Of a stretch of DNA of 64,000 bases, positions 37,945-50,982 are shown piece by piece. Made by a program: the position numbers and the translations under genes. Source of the stretch: CAVVZJ01 sp963752755 (GTDB taxonomy: Bacteria > Planctomycetota > Planctomycetia > Isosphaerales > Isosphaeraceae). Within the stretch, counting starts at the first letter, position 1. Each line of letters opens with the position of its first letter. Below the pieces are notes generated by a model that saw only the letters and a program-made list of their open reading frames with translations, had not been told where the DNA came from and made no database searches. Location of the stretch: contig CAVVZJ010000014.1 in assembly GCA_963752755.1 (NCBI GenBank), forward strand, positions 310,001 to 374,000, read 5' to 3'.

Positions 37945-38880
37945 TCAGTCGGGCTTGGCAGAGGACGCGGAGTCCCTGGCGCGCGATTGGTAGTGGTCGA
38001 AGACCTCGCGGGCGACCTTGGCGCAGAGGACGTTGCCCGCGTTGTCAGGAACCCAGCGACGGTCGATGTTCTCGTTGGTCAGGACGCAGAGGGCGACGGT
38101 TCCGGCGGGCGTCTCCAGAAGGCCGGCAGCGGTGCGGGCGGCGTTGACGCTGCCGGTCTTGAAGGCGAGCTTGGTGCCGGGCGGCAGGAAGCGGGGGAAC
38201 TTGTCCTTGTCGTCGCAGGCACGCAGATGTTCGAGCATCGCGTCGCAGGCCTCGGGGCCGACCAGCTCGTGGCGGTCGAGGGCCTCGCAGAGACGGATCA
38301 TCTCGGAGGCGGTCGTGCTGCCGAGGCCGTATTTCTCGCTCCGATCGGGGGCAATCGAGGTGTCGCGGCGGAAGACCTTGGCGTGGATTTTTGTATTCGG
38401 ATATCCCAGCTTCTCCATCGTCTCGCCGGTGGAGGCGATGCCGATCTCGTCGAGGACGAGGTTCGTGGCGGTGTTGTCGGAGAAGGCGATCATGAGGCGG
38501 ACGGCGTCGCGGAGCGGGAAGGTCGCGCCGGGGGAGAAGTGGTAGGTGAGGATGCCGGAGCCGGGGACCTTGTCCTCCTTGCGGAGCGTCAGCCTCTTGT
38601 CGAGATCGACCTTGCCCTCGGCGGCCTGGCGGTAGGTCTCGACCATCACGGGGAGCTTGATCAGGCTGGCGGTGGGCATCGGGTCGTCGGCGTGGTAGGC
38701 GAAGCATTCGCCCGTTTTGAGGTTCTTGACGGCGACGGCGACCTGGCCCTCGTGGGCGTCGATCAGGGGGCGGAGGCAGGATTCGAGGGAGTCGTCCTCG
38801 CCTGCGGAGGAGGTGCCGGGGATGGGTATGAGCATAAGAAGGAGTGAGAGGCCGATCTGGCGACGGAGTGGAGTTCTCAC
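37945..38880 (-). CDS. Serine beta-lactamase-like hydrolase (class A fold)
   Basis: Exported penicillin-recognising serine enzyme, 311 residues from GTG 38880, with a signal peptide (RRQIGLSLLLMLIPIPGTSS). Active-site motifs: TASLIKLPV (Ser72, Lys75; SxxK), FSDNTATN (SDN 134-136) and FKTGSV (KTG 241-243). The order and spacing match class A beta-lactamases. The omega-loop Glu (ExxLN) that class A enzymes need for deacylation is not evident between 165 and 190, so it may be a D,D-peptidase-like or other serine hydrolase rather than a resistance enzyme. Confidence 0.82.
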   Translation of the reverse strand: MRTPLRRQIGLSLLLMLIPIPGTSSAGEDDSLESCLRPLIDAHEGQVAVAVKNLKTGECFAYHADDPMPTASLIKLPVMVETYRQAAEGKVDLDKRLTLRKEDKVPGSGILTYHFSPGATFPLRDAVRLMIAFSDNTATNLVLDEIGIASTGETMEKLGYPNTKIHAKVFRRDTSIAPDRSEKYGLGSTTASEMIRLCEALDRHELVGPEACDAMLEHLRACDDKDKFPRFLPPGTKLAFKTGSVNAARTAAGLLETPAGTVALCVLTNENIDRRWVPDNAGNVLCAKVAREVFDHYQSRARDSASSAKPD

Positions 38881-39060
38881 CGGGATTCCCTCAACGGGGT
38901 CGTCGGACGTCGTGCCGGAGTCCCGATTGTCCCAGGTTTTCCCGGCCGCTCCAAGTCTCGACCGCGGTCCGGCAACGGGTGATTTGATTGGCCGGGGTGG
39001 ACCGATATGCTGACTTTGCAGAGAATTGCCGCTTCGACGTTCTTCCCGGAGAAGTCTGCC

Positions 39061-39494
39061 ATGCGACGGCTTCGACTCCGAGTCTGGCACGTCATGCTCG
39101 GGATGGTCGTTGTCGCCTTGCTGGTGTTCGCCGAGTGGATGCGAGAGCGCTGGGTCCTCTGCCGGCATGAGGCCCGTCTCTACGCATCAATGGAGTATTA
39201 TTGCCGCAATAACATCGAAGGATCAGAGGAACTCCTGATATTGTGCCGGGGTATCTCGACAAACTCGAAGACCAGGCCAAAACGTGTGAGCCGCGACAAA
39301 GTCCAGCTCTCGCTACCAGGATCGAGGAAGTGGAGCGAGATATCGTCCGGCAAGAGCGTGCTCTCCTCGGCGCATATCGAGAACTCGAATACCAATCCCA
39401 AATGCGTGCATTCTGGGAGAACGCCGCAGCCCACCCCTGGCGAAGTATTCGCCATGATCGAAAACCACGACCACCCGAGGCCTTCGAGGACTGA
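39061..39494 (+). CDS. Small single-pass membrane protein (one frameshift)
   Basis: About 144 residues when read through. ATG 39061 with GGAGAAG upstream; MRRLRLRVWHVMLGMVVVAL and VFAEWMRERW form an N-terminal membrane anchor of the kind common in this phylum. A frameshift near 39240 leads to a Glu/Arg-rich helical region (ATRIEEVERDIVRQERALLG) and the ending HPWRSIRHDRKPRPPEAFED. No function known. It is divergent from the beta-lactamase-like gene. Confidence 0.6.
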
Positions 39495-39533
39495 GTTTGT
39501 CACTCGCGGAGCCCGCATCTCTCAGCGGTTTTC

Positions 39534-40410
39534 ATGTGCCGAACCTTCACTGCTCGACTCTCGGTAGCGTATCGACTTCTCATTCTGATCATCGTGGCCG
39601 TACCGGACGGGCTCCTCGCCGATGAGCCCAGAGGCGAGCGTCCGATCCTGGAGTTCCGCATCCTGGCCGATCGGACGCACGACGCCGCGGCGATCGCGAG
39701 AGCGTTGACCCTGGACGGACTGGAGCACCCGCCGGATGGGTATCGCTGGGCCCCGGTGGGCGAGCGCATCGTGGGAGTGCGGCCGACGGTCGAGGAGAGG
39801 GAACTGATCGATCGGAAGGCGCAGCTGGAGGCCGGACAAGTTCGCCGGCGCATCGGTCCAGCTCCGGGGCAAAAACCGCGGGGGGATGGACTTCTTCCGG
39901 AACTTCGATATCACGGGCAACACGGCCAACGGTCTGCAACTCCGCGAGTCGCCCCTGCTCTACTTCTCAGCCGTCGAGGAATACGAGATCGAACGGATAC
40001 CCTCCCGTTTGAGAGACGGCCCGAGCGTCGTGCTCAGGGAGGGACCGCGCGAGTCGGGACGATCGCGGGTCTGGGTGCTGCTGCGGCCCGACGAGTATGG
40101 CCTCGACGAGAAAGGGGTGCGACGGGTGGAGCCGACCCAGGATGAACGGCTCGAACCGGCCTTGTTGGTGGAATTCAATGACGAGGGGGCTCGCAAGCTG
40201 GGTGCCATGACCCGCGCGAGCTTGCCCGAGGAGGGCGGGACTTTGCAACATCACATCGCCATCCTCGTCGACGGGATGGTCGTCTCGGCGCTCGTCGTCC
40301 GATCGGAGGTCCGTGACAAGGGGATCATCGAGAATTTCTCGGCCGAGGAGCGGGACCGGCTGCTGAAGCGGCTCCGGGCGTCGATTGAGGAGCGGGATCG
40401 CTCGAAGTGA
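39534..40410 (+). CDS. Stand-alone SecD P1-head-like exported protein (one frameshift)
   Basis: About 290 residues. ATG 39534; signal peptide (AYRLLILIIVAVPDGLLA). The first part has LEFRILADRTHDAAAIARAL, like the SecD/SecF periplasmic P1 region. After a break near 39838 (the other frame reads DKFAGASVQLRGKNRGG), LLVEFNDEGARKLGAMTRAS and HHIAILVDGMVVSALVVRSE match the SecD P1 head pattern (a G-A-x-K-x-G helix, then a strand with LDGxVxSAP-like sequence). There are no further membrane helices, so it is not a translocase itself. Planctomycetes may use this as a free periplasmic domain; role unknown. Confidence 0.6.
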
Positions 40411-40478
40411 ATCACTCGGGCGCCACGAAGGGGCGCCTCGAGTGGTCGAACCCTGATGGGAAAGGGATCTTTTCTCCG

Positions 40479-42671
40479 TTACGACCGGGGCGTCGAGGGC
40501 GCCAGCGCGGCGGCCCTGGTGCCCTCGGCGGCCTGCTTCTGCTTCTCGGCGGCGAGGGCGTCGGCCTCGGCCTTCAGGGAGGCGACACGGGCGGTGAGGG
40601 CCTGGACGGCGGGGCCCTTGTCGGCGACGGCCTTGTCGGCGGCGGCCTTCGCGGCCTGGGCGGCGGCGAGAGCGGCCTGGCGGGGTGGGACGGCGGCGGA
40701 GGCGCTGGCGGCGTTCTGGCGGAGGAGTGACAGCGGGGCCTCGGCGACGAGGCGGGCGGACTGGGCCTGGTCGTAGGCGAGACGGGCCGGGTTGACGGCC
40801 TCGATCGCGGCGTTCCAGGCGGGGAGGTTGGCCGCGAGCGACTTCGTCGCCTCGGCGAGCGCGGAGGCGGCCTGGTCGGCGAGCAGGCGCTCGCGCGGGG
40901 CGTTGGTCATCGCGGCGGCGGCGGCCGAGGCGCGGGCGGCCTCGGTCTTCTCGCGGAGGTCGCGGAAGGCGGCGTCGCGCATCTCGCGGGCCTGACTGCC
41001 GGCGAAATTCGCGGCGGAGTCGGTCTTGGCCGCGGCAGACTCGGCCTCATACTGCTGGCGCAAGCCCTGATCGGCGGCGGCGAGGGCATTCTTCGCGGCG
41101 GCGTCGGCCTGCTGGGCTTCCTTGAGGGCTTGCTGCGCCTTCGCGACGGCGTCGGCCTGGGACTGGGCGCTGGCCTGGAGGGCGGCGAGTTCCTTGGCGG
41201 CGGCGTCGGCCTGGGACTGGGCCTCGGCGAGGGCCTTCGTTGTCTTGTCGAGTCGGACGGCGACGGGCTCGGGGTTGGCGGCGAGGTTGCCGAGGCGCTT
41301 GCCTTCCTTCAACTCATAGAGGCGGACCTCGCCGGAGAAGTCGCCGGCGATGATGGCCTGGTCGTCGTGGGTGAAGACGGCCTGGAGGGCGACGTCGCCG
41401 AAGGCTTCGAACTGGCGTTCGAGCTTGCCGTTCTGGTCCCAGAGCTTGGGCACGCGGTCGCGGCCGGTGGAGACGAGGCGGCCGTCCTTGGCGAAGCGGA
41501 CCGACTCGGCGCCGCCGCCGTGGGCGCCCCAGCTCTTTGATCTGGTTGCCCTGCTCCATCTCCCAGAGGCGGATCGAGCCGTCCTCGGAGCAGGAGGCGA
41601 GGACGTTGGAGTCGAGCCGCCAGGAGAGGTCGGTGATCATGGCGGAGTGGTTGCGGAGGTCGTAGAACTCGCGACCGGTGAGCGCTTCCCAGACGAGCAG
41701 GCCGCCGTTGCGGTCGCCGGAGGCGAGCAGGACGCCATCGGGGCTGAAGGCGACGGACGTGACCCACTCGGTGTGCTTCTTGCACTCATAGACGAGTTCA
41801 CCGTCGGATGTGTTATAGACCCGCAGAACCTTGCTCGGGCCGCCGAGGGCGACGAGCGAGCGGTCGGGGCTGATGTCGGCGGCGAGGACGGTGTCGTATT
41901 CCTTGCCGACCTCGAAGAGGCGCTCGCCCGTCTTCACGTCCCAGACGACGACGAGGCCCGACTGGCCGCCGCGACCGCCGCCGGCGAGCAGGAGGTCGCC
42001 GTCGCGGGTGAACTTCAGGCGTGGCAATCGAGCCCTTCGGGGAACGGCAGGACGGCGGTGAGGCGCTGGTTCTGCGGTGTCGTAGAGGACAACCTGCTTG
42101 TGTCTGCGCGATCGCGACCAGGGGCGCCCAGGGGCTCGCGGCCATCGCGGTGATGGCGTTGGGCCGGGGGGCGACGACCACGGGCTCGGTCGGCACGCCG
42201 GAGGGCATGGCGGGCTCGCCCTGGGGCTTGCCGATCTGGGAGGGGTCGATCTTGAAGTCGAGCTTGGGCTTTTCCTTCATCACGACGACGCTGCCGGAGG
42301 TCTCCGGGGCGCCGGCGGCGATCCACTTCTTGATCGAGCTCGATCTCGGCGTCGGGGATCTTCGGCGAGTTGGGCGGCATCGACGGTTCCTCCTCGTGGG
42401 CGACGAGGAGGTAGAGCCGGCTGTTGTCCGGGTCGCCCGGCTCGACGACGGCGCCGGAGCCGCCGCCTTGCATCAGGGTGGCGTAGCCGTCGAGGACGAG
42501 GCCGCCCTTCTTCTTGTCGTTGTTGTGGCAGGCGTTGCAGCGGGCCTGGAAGATCGCCGAGACGTCGTCCTTGTAGTTGACCTTCTTCGGCTCGTCGGCC
42601 GTTGCGGGCGATGACACGAGCAGGACGAAAAGGGTCGCGGGGACGAGGGCGGCGTGGGGTTTCGCGTGCAT
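40479..42671 (-). CDS. Planctomycete cytochrome-c / WD40 / coiled-coil protein (frameshifted)
   Basis: Exported, about 730 residues. ATG 42671 with signal peptide (HAALVPATLFVLLVSSPATA). PSCyt1-type heme motif in IFQARCNACHNNDKKKGGLV, then SMPPNSPKIP typical of planctomycete cytochrome domains. WD40 repeats in the middle (KVLRVYNTSDGELVYECKKH, VTSVAFSPDGVLLASGDRNG, NVLASCSEDGSIRLWEMEQG). The last 280 residues are an Ala/Gln/Lys-rich coiled coil (40490-41300). Breaks near 42335, 42085, 42025 and 41525. It follows the DUF1549/DUF1553 gene on the same strand, a classic pairing. Confidence 0.8.
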
Positions 42672-42751
42672 CGGGGGCGGCCTCGGCGGGGCGAGGAGGA
42701 TGGTCAATGGGAGACGGTCGTGGGAGTTACGCAGTTGACGACAGCGGGAGT

Positions 42752-42817
42752 AGGCCCGACTTCAGTCGGGCCAGTTCTTCAATTGTTTGGAATTCCGGCC
42801 CGACTGAAGTCGGGCTA
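42752..42817. repeat. Inverted pair of REP-like palindromes
   Basis: GGCCCGACTTCAGTCGGGCC (42753-42772) and CGGCCCGACTGAAGTCGGGC (42795-42814) are each near-perfect palindromes, in inverted orientation around a 23-nt spacer. The structure is that of a BIME/REP element; it could also act as a terminator or mRNA stabiliser between the two minus-strand genes. Confidence 0.75.
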
Positions 42818-42895
42818 CCCTTCCCGCATCGGAGAAATCTCAGACGAAGGGGCCAACGGCGTCACTTTTAGGTCGATGGTCGATGGCGGAACGGA

Positions 42896-45340
<2,445 letters not shown>

Positions 45341-45414
45341 GACGAGTCGTCCTCTGTGTCTCTCTTGCGGGCGACGCCTCGGGCCGGGTGGCCTCATGGC
45401 GGTCTTGGTCGGGT

Positions 45415-45822
45415 TCAGCGGGTCACGGCAACGATCAGGACGAACAGCAGGAAGAAGCTCAGCACGATGCCCAGCACCAGCATGACCATCCCGCCGTCGG
45501 ACATGCCGACGTGGGTGCGATAGGGGTCGAAGTCTAGCTTGCCGTCGAGCTGCCGGGCGGAATTCGGGCGCTTCAGGCGGATGCGGCTGTTGTCGAATTT
45601 CTCGACGAGCATCCAGCCGGCCTTCGCCTCCTCGTCCAGCGCGGCGCGGAGCCGCTCGGGGTTCTTGAAGGTGGGAGTGCTGGAGCGGAGGATCTTGAAC
45701 TCCCAGTCGTCGGCGAGGTCGCGGGATGAGTAAGGGGTCATTTCCTCTTCCTCCTGCTTCAGAGTCGCCTGATGGGCGGCCGCCGCGGCTGCGGCGCCGC
45801 CGGCCGCCGCGGCCCCGCTCAC
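45415..45822 (-). CDS. Small protein with C-terminal membrane anchor
   Basis: 135 residues. GTG 45822 overlaps the stop of the PPC gene (GTGA). An Ala-rich N-terminus and EEEE stretch lead to a small domain (DWEFKILRSSTPTFKNPERL, AGWMLVEKFDNSRIRLKR) resembling the DUF4177-like pattern of short beta-sheet proteins, followed by one C-terminal helix (GMVMLVLGIVLSFFLLFVLI). An internal ATG (MTPYSS) at 45741 is an alternative start. Unknown function; second gene of the minus-strand cluster. Confidence 0.65.
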   Translation of the reverse strand: MSGAAAAGGAAAAAAAHQATLKQEEEEMTPYSSRDLADDWEFKILRSSTPTFKNPERLRAALDEEAKAGWMLVEKFDNSRIRLKRPNSARQLDGKLDFDPYRTHVGMSDGGMVMLVLGIVLSFFLLFVLIVAVTR

Positions 45823-48268
45823 TTCTCACCTCCCGAGCCGCCGGCCTGGGCCTTCGCCTTCTCGGCGGCCTCCAGGCGGAGTTGCTCCAGGCGGGAAAGC
45901 GGCTTGGCGGGGGCCGCGGCGGGCTTGGCCTCGGGCTTCGCATTGGCGGCGACGGCCGGGGCGTTCGGCTTGGGGGGCAACGGCTTGTCCACGCGGAGGG
46001 CGGCGGTGCCGAGGTTGTGGACGATCGGCTCGCCGTTCTCGGTCACGACGACCTGGCAGAAGAGGTTGGCATGGTTGCCGTCGGGCGTCTCGGGGGCGGT
46101 CTGGATGTGGAAGACCAGCTCGGCGGTGTCCTTGGTGATCGTCTTGGGGTCGGTCGTGGCCTTGTTCGGGAGGCCGATCAAGGTGACGGTTGCCTCGCCG
46201 GGGAAGTCCTTGAGCCTGGTGATCTTGACGGCGAGGTCGGTCTCCTTCCCTTGCTCGCAGGTGGTGTTGGTGTAGGCGAACTGGAGGTAAGGTTGAGAGA
46301 TGGCCAGGTTGAAGAGCTGCGACGAGACGCGGACGGGGCCGCCGGGGGTGTTCGACGTGCCGAGCACGACGAGCTTCCACGAGCGGACCTCGGCGCCGTT
46401 GGCGTTCATCGGGATCAACGCCTCGTTCTGCCCTTCGGGGATCGCCACCCCACCGGAGGCGCCGACGCCCGGAGGCAACCAGGGGAAGACGACCGAGATC
46501 GGCGCCGTGAAGCCTTCCTTGCGCTTGGCGACGACCTTCAGGTTCATCGTGCCGCCGTTGACGATTGGCACCTTCGGCTCGACGACCTCGATCGCGAAGG
46601 GGCTATCCTCGGCCACGCAGACGCCCAATCGGTCCACGTCGTGTTGCCAGAAGCTGACGTTATTGGCGCCGAAGACGAGGACGCTGGCGTGGTTGAATGT
46701 GGAAGGCGGGAGCTTCAAGTTCGGATCGACGGGCGTGCCGGTCAATCGGGTGAGCAGGCCGCCGACGGGGGCGTCGACCTTGGCCTTGAACAGCACGGGG
46801 ACGACCGGCTGGTTGGCCGGCATCGTGTCGCACTCGATCTCGACGCCCGGCGGCAGAGCCTCGGCCGCGACCTTCAGATCGCCGCCGAAGTCCTTGCGGT
46901 TGGCATAGACGAGCACGGCGTCGCGGTTGCCGCGGGGGACGGAGACGGTGACGTTCGGCACGCCGAGGTTGCGCTGCTCGCTCGGGACGTACATCGTGAG
47001 CTTCGGCTCGACGGGCGTCAGCTCGACGCGGTAGAAGTAGTTCGGGCCGCCTTTGCGGAGATGATCATGCAGGTAAACGACGTATTCGCCGTCCTCGGGG
47101 GCGGTGAACCGGATGAAGCTGTCGGGGCCGGCGTTGTCGTCGGCGCCGGCGATGTTGCCGCCGCCCTTCTTGGCGATGTAGAGCACGGAGTCGAGCGGCG
47201 AGCGGAGACGGCGGGCCCAGACCCAGATATCGAAAACCTGGCCCTTCTTGGCCGGGAAGACGAAGTGATCGACGTCACCTGGCTTGTCGATCACGCCGTT
47301 GAGCGCCAGGGGGGCCTGGAAAGGGGTGGCGGTGGCGTGGTCGTCGTTGGGCTCGGCCTCGATGACGTTGCCGAAGGGGGAGAGGCGGAATTCGTAGGGA
47401 TACGGAGCGACCCCCTGCTCGTCCTGGGCGACGAGGCCGAAGTTCGGGTCGGGCTGAGCAGGGAGCGTGACCTCGGTGGTGCGCTCGCCGGCCACGTCGC
47501 CGATCCACTTCACGGCGACTTTCTCGCCGAGCTGGCCCCCGGCCGGCACGATCGCCCGGGGCCTCGGGTAGTGGCCGAGGTGCAAGCGGTAGAGGCAGGC
47601 CCCGTTGCCGGCATAGGCACTCTCGCGGACCTGGATGATATACTGTCCATTCTCCGGCGCGAGGACCGAGGCCACGGCATCGACACCCAGAGAGCGGCGC
47701 GTCGTCGCTGGACGACAGCTCGAACCGCTTGGCGTCGAGGATCGCGACGTAGGGGTCGAAGTGCGTGATCCCGAGCCGCAGGCCCTCGACCTCGGCGGTG
47801 ATCCGCTCGCCCTTCTTCGCCTCGACGACGAAGTAATCGACGTCCTCGTTGTCGGCCACACCATTGACGCAGACATTCATCGGGATCGGCTGTGGGGCTG
47901 GCGAAGTCGTTGTTGGGCTCGGTCTCGTTCGTCTCGGGAAACTGGCCCACGCTGAACGTCCGCAGCTCGCTGATGCCGGTGGCCGTGCGGACGCGGAAGT
48001 CGTAGAGGCCGAGGCGGGCCTCCGGGGCGATCTTGAGCCTGGCCTTGACGTTGTTGTCATCGACCTTGGTGATCGCGAGCGTCTCGATGCCCGGTTGATA
48101 CCAGAGGATCTCCTGCGCGTCGCCGAGCCGGGCGCCGGAGAGCGTGACCTCCAGCTCGGTCCCACGCTGGCCGCCGACGGGACGGACGGAGTCAAGGCCG
48201 GCGTGGCGGCCTGGGCGGCGCCGGCGGCGAGCAGCAAGCAGGGCGGGGATGAGGAGGGCTCGTCTCAT
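45819..48268 (-). CDS. Exported PPC-domain (pre-peptidase-like) protein (frameshifted)
   Basis: About 815 residues, beta-sandwich-rich, with signal peptide from ATG 48268 (first 15-20 residues broken near 48205). At least two PPC-type domains begin at FPETNETEPNNDFAS and IEAEPNDDHATATPF; each is followed by the typical YFVVEAKKGERITAEV and HFVFPAKKGQVFDIWVW, and by DNAGPDSFIRFTAPEDGEYV. A Pro/Ala/Lys-rich tail ends SRLEQLRLEAAEKAKAQAGG. No protease catalytic motif is seen. Additional breaks near 47895 and 47690. It probably binds or scaffolds outside the cytoplasm. Start of a run of genes down to 40479. Confidence 0.8.
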
Positions 48269-48332
48269 GGCGGTCGATCCATTGCGGGGCGTGGGGAGTA
48301 TCTCGGGCGGAGGGCGAGGCGCGGGCGTGGGT

Positions 48333-48947
48333 TCAGATGGTCCAGGTTCGAGCGCCGTCGGCCTTCGTGACCTCGATCCGGGGCCGGGGGTCGCCGGGGA
48401 GCAGGCGGAAGCTCAGGGGTAGAACAGCGCTGGCCAGAGTCTCGGGGGGCTCGACGGTCGAGGTGCCGACGAGCGTCCAGCCCTCGCCCTCGCGTCGATA
48501 GAGTTCCAGCTTCCAGGGCCGTCGATCGACGATCAGCAGCTCGCGGACGCCGACCTTGCCGTAGAAGTCGAACTTCTTGCGCGAGCGGTCGCCAGGGCTG
48601 AGGATCTCGACGGCGAAGTCCGGGCCGCCGAGCCAGTGGGTGCCCCGATCCTGGGCGGGGTTGCCGGGGAGGAAGACGGCCACGTCGGGGCAGCGGTAGT
48701 TCTTCCGCCAGTTCGTGTCCCGGTCGCTGACGTTCGTGCCGGGGAAGATCCGCGTTTCGGGGCCACCGACCCTGGCTTCCTTGAACGCAACAGCGAGTTC
48801 GAAGCCGAGGGTTTGATGCAGGTTATCCGCCAGGGGTGACATGACATAGACCCCGTTCCAGACTTCATCATGACGGTCGCCACCCATGAGGCGGCGACGG
48901 CGGAGCAACCGCTTGAACTGGCTGGGCTGGAGAATCACGCGGGGCAT
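48333..48947 (-). CDS. Uma2 family (DUF820) putative restriction-like endonuclease
   Basis: 204 residues. Uma2 proteins have a PD-(D/E)xK nuclease fold and are strongly expanded in Cyanobacteria and Planctomycetes; no activity is established for most. Seen: MSPLADNLHQTLGFELAVAF, RCPDVAVFLPG (Asp), DFAVEILSPGDRSRKKFDFY (Glu..Lys) and GVRELLIVDRRPWKLELYRR, in the family order. It lies between the PPC and DUF1501 genes on the same strand but is probably functionally unrelated. Confidence 0.85.
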   Translation of the reverse strand: MPRVILQPSQFKRLLRRRRLMGGDRHDEVWNGVYVMSPLADNLHQTLGFELAVAFKEARVGGPETRIFPGTNVSDRDTNWRKNYRCPDVAVFLPGNPAQDRGTHWLGGPDFAVEILSPGDRSRKKFDFYGKVGVRELLIVDRRPWKLELYRREGEGWTLVGTSTVEPPETLASAVLPLSFRLLPGDPRPRIEVTKADGARTWTI

Positions 48948-49036
48948 GGGGCGTCGGGCTCCAATGAGGGGTTGAGTCGGGCGCGTCCCCGGAATGGTGG
49001 GGCGCGCGCCTCCCCTCGATCATTGCCGGGGCGGGA

Positions 49037-50350
49037 TCAGACGAGCAACTCCTTGCGGACGTTGCCGCCGTTGACGATCTCGATGGGACGGCCGCCGGGG
49101 GCCATCAGCTCCTTGTCGGAGACGATGCCGAGCTGGTGATAGACCGTCGAGGCGAGGTCCTCGGGGCCGATCGGGTCGCGGTCGGGCTCGCTGGCGGTAG
49201 AGTTGCTGGCGCCGAAGATCAGGCCGGGCTTGGTGCCGCCGCCGGCGAGGGCGACGCTGAAGACCTTCGGCCAGTGGTCGCGACCGCGGGTGCCGTTGAT
49301 CTTGGGGGTTCGGCCGAACTCGGAGGAGACCATGACCAGCGTCCGCTCCAGCAGGCCGCGGCGGTCGAGGTCGCGGATCAAGGTCGAGTAGGCCTGGTCG
49401 AAGGCGGGCATCTGGTTGCGCATGCCGCCGGTGATGTCGTTGTGCATGTCCCAGCCGCCGTACTGGAGCACGACGAACCGGACGCCGGACTCGACCAGCC
49501 GACGCGCCATCAGCATCCGCTGGCCGGCGGTGTTGCGGCCGTACTCGTCGCGGACGTTGGCCGGCTCGGCGTCGATGTTGAACGCCTCGCGGGCCTTCTG
49601 CGAGGAGATCAGGCTATAGGCCCGGTCGTAGAAGGTGTCCATCGCGGCGAGGCCGTCGGACTTCTCCTTCTGGCGGAAGTGCTCGTTGACCGCTTCGAGC
49701 ACGCCGCGGCGGGTGGCGAACCGGGATTCGTCGATGCCGCCCGGCAGGTTCAGATCCTGAACCCGAAAGCCCTTGCTGGCCGGGTCGGCGCCGAGGGAGA
49801 ACGGCGAGAAGCTCGACGAGAGGTAGCCGGTGCCCGCATAGACGTTCGGCAAGGACGGGATGCAGACATACGGCGGCAGGTTCTTCCGCGGCCCGTACTC
49901 GTGGCTGACCACGCTGCCCATGCTCGGGAACTGCAAGGCCGGGCTGGGCCGGTAGCCGGTGAACATGTTGTGCGTGCCGCGCTCGTGGGCCGCCTCGCCG
50001 TGGGTAAACGAGCGGAGCACGCAGAGCTTGTCGGCGATCTGGGCCGTCTTCGGCAACGTCTCGCTGAAGACCTCGCCGGAGATCTTCGTTTGCACGACGC
50101 CCAGCTCGCCGCGATACTCGATCGGGGCATACGGCTTGGGGTCGAAGGTCTCCTGGTGAGCGATGCCGCCGGGCAGGAAGATGTGGATGACCGAGTCGGC
50201 CTGGGCCGGGATCGGGTCGTAGTGCTTCTGCTCGGCGCGGGCCTGCTGAAGCCGGAAGAAGTCGGCAAGAGTCAGGCCGAAGCCGAAGGTGCCGACCGTC
50301 AGGAATCCGCGGCGGCTGAACAGGAGCCGTCGGCCGAACGCACCAGCCAT
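49037..50350 (-). CDS. DUF1501 protein, Tat-exported
   Basis: 437 residues. ATG 50350 has GAGGGAG upstream; the frame continues further but without domain similarity. Twin-arginine signal (LLFSRRGFLTVGTFGFGLTL). Sulfatase-like alkaline-phosphatase fold typical of DUF1501: VIHIFLPGGIAHQETFDPKP, LRSFTHGEAAHERGTHNMFT, VVLQYGGWDMHNDI, SSEFGRTPKINGTRGRDHWP, GASNSTASEPDRDPI. Usually encoded with DUF1553 proteins, as here. Catalysis has not been shown for the family. Confidence 0.9.
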   Translation of the reverse strand: MAGAFGRRLLFSRRGFLTVGTFGFGLTLADFFRLQQARAEQKHYDPIPAQADSVIHIFLPGGIAHQETFDPKPYAPIEYRGELGVVQTKISGEVFSETLPKTAQIADKLCVLRSFTHGEAAHERGTHNMFTGYRPSPALQFPSMGSVVSHEYGPRKNLPPYVCIPSLPNVYAGTGYLSSSFSPFSLGADPASKGFRVQDLNLPGGIDESRFATRRGVLEAVNEHFRQKEKSDGLAAMDTFYDRAYSLISSQKAREAFNIDAEPANVRDEYGRNTAGQRMLMARRLVESGVRFVVLQYGGWDMHNDITGGMRNQMPAFDQAYSTLIRDLDRRGLLERTLVMVSSEFGRTPKINGTRGRDHWPKVFSVALAGGGTKPGLIFGASNSTASEPDRDPIGPEDLASTVYHQLGIVSDKELMAPGGRPIEIVNGGNVRKELLV

Positions 50351-50982
50351 CGGGGGGTTCTCCCTCTCGTTTGAGGTTGGACCCCGGTGCGCCGGGCGAC
50401 CGATCCGGGTCGGACCGGGCTCGGGCCGGGGGGTCTTGTCGAACCTTCGCTGAGACAGATTTTGGATCGAGGCGTATCGACGTCGTGGAGGCTGACTCAA
50501 ACGTCTGGCCGCTTCCGACCTCGGCTCAGGCCGAGCGGCGGGCGGCAGGGCGGTTCTCGAGGGTTTCGGTTCGAGTGGGAAAGTTGGCTCGGCTCCGACC
50601 GGTCTCCTGGCAGGCCCGGCTCCCGCCGGGGATCGGGGTGGGCGCTCCGTGGCGCAAGAACACCCGGGCGGAGCCAGACCCAAAGATCGCGGCTTCTCGA
50701 ACGTTCCGGCGCTCAACGCAATGATGCCAGCTCTCTGGGAAACCTGGGTTCGGGCGGATTGATCGGCACGGAATGTTTAACAATAGCTGACCATCCTTGC
50801 TCGATACGACAGAGCTGACCGCTCGCGTTGGCGCTTTTTCTGGGATCGTGCGAAATTCCCTCCAAGCAAGCAATTTCAGGGCCGCGCCGCACGCCTCTGG
50901 CGGTCGGTTGTCGTCGCCGCTAGATTGGCTCGGACCGACCTGCTCCCTGTGGTCTCGCGGGCGAATCGACAGGAGGAATCGG
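50351..50982. other. Divergent intergenic region
   Basis: Between DUF1501 (-) and the M1 aminopeptidase (+). Must carry both promoters, but only weak candidates are visible (TTGATC at 50759-50764 followed by TTTAACAATAG). An AGGAGG at 50971-50976 is the ribosome-binding site of the next gene. No gene recognised. Confidence 0.4.

Noticed and set aside
37945..38880. Antibiotic resistance gene call
   Set aside because: Only fold-level similarity to class A beta-lactamases and no clear deacylating Glu; resistance should not be inferred.
45726..47768. Long plus-strand open frame (680 codons)
   Set aside because: Antisense of the PPC-domain gene, without recognisable domains.
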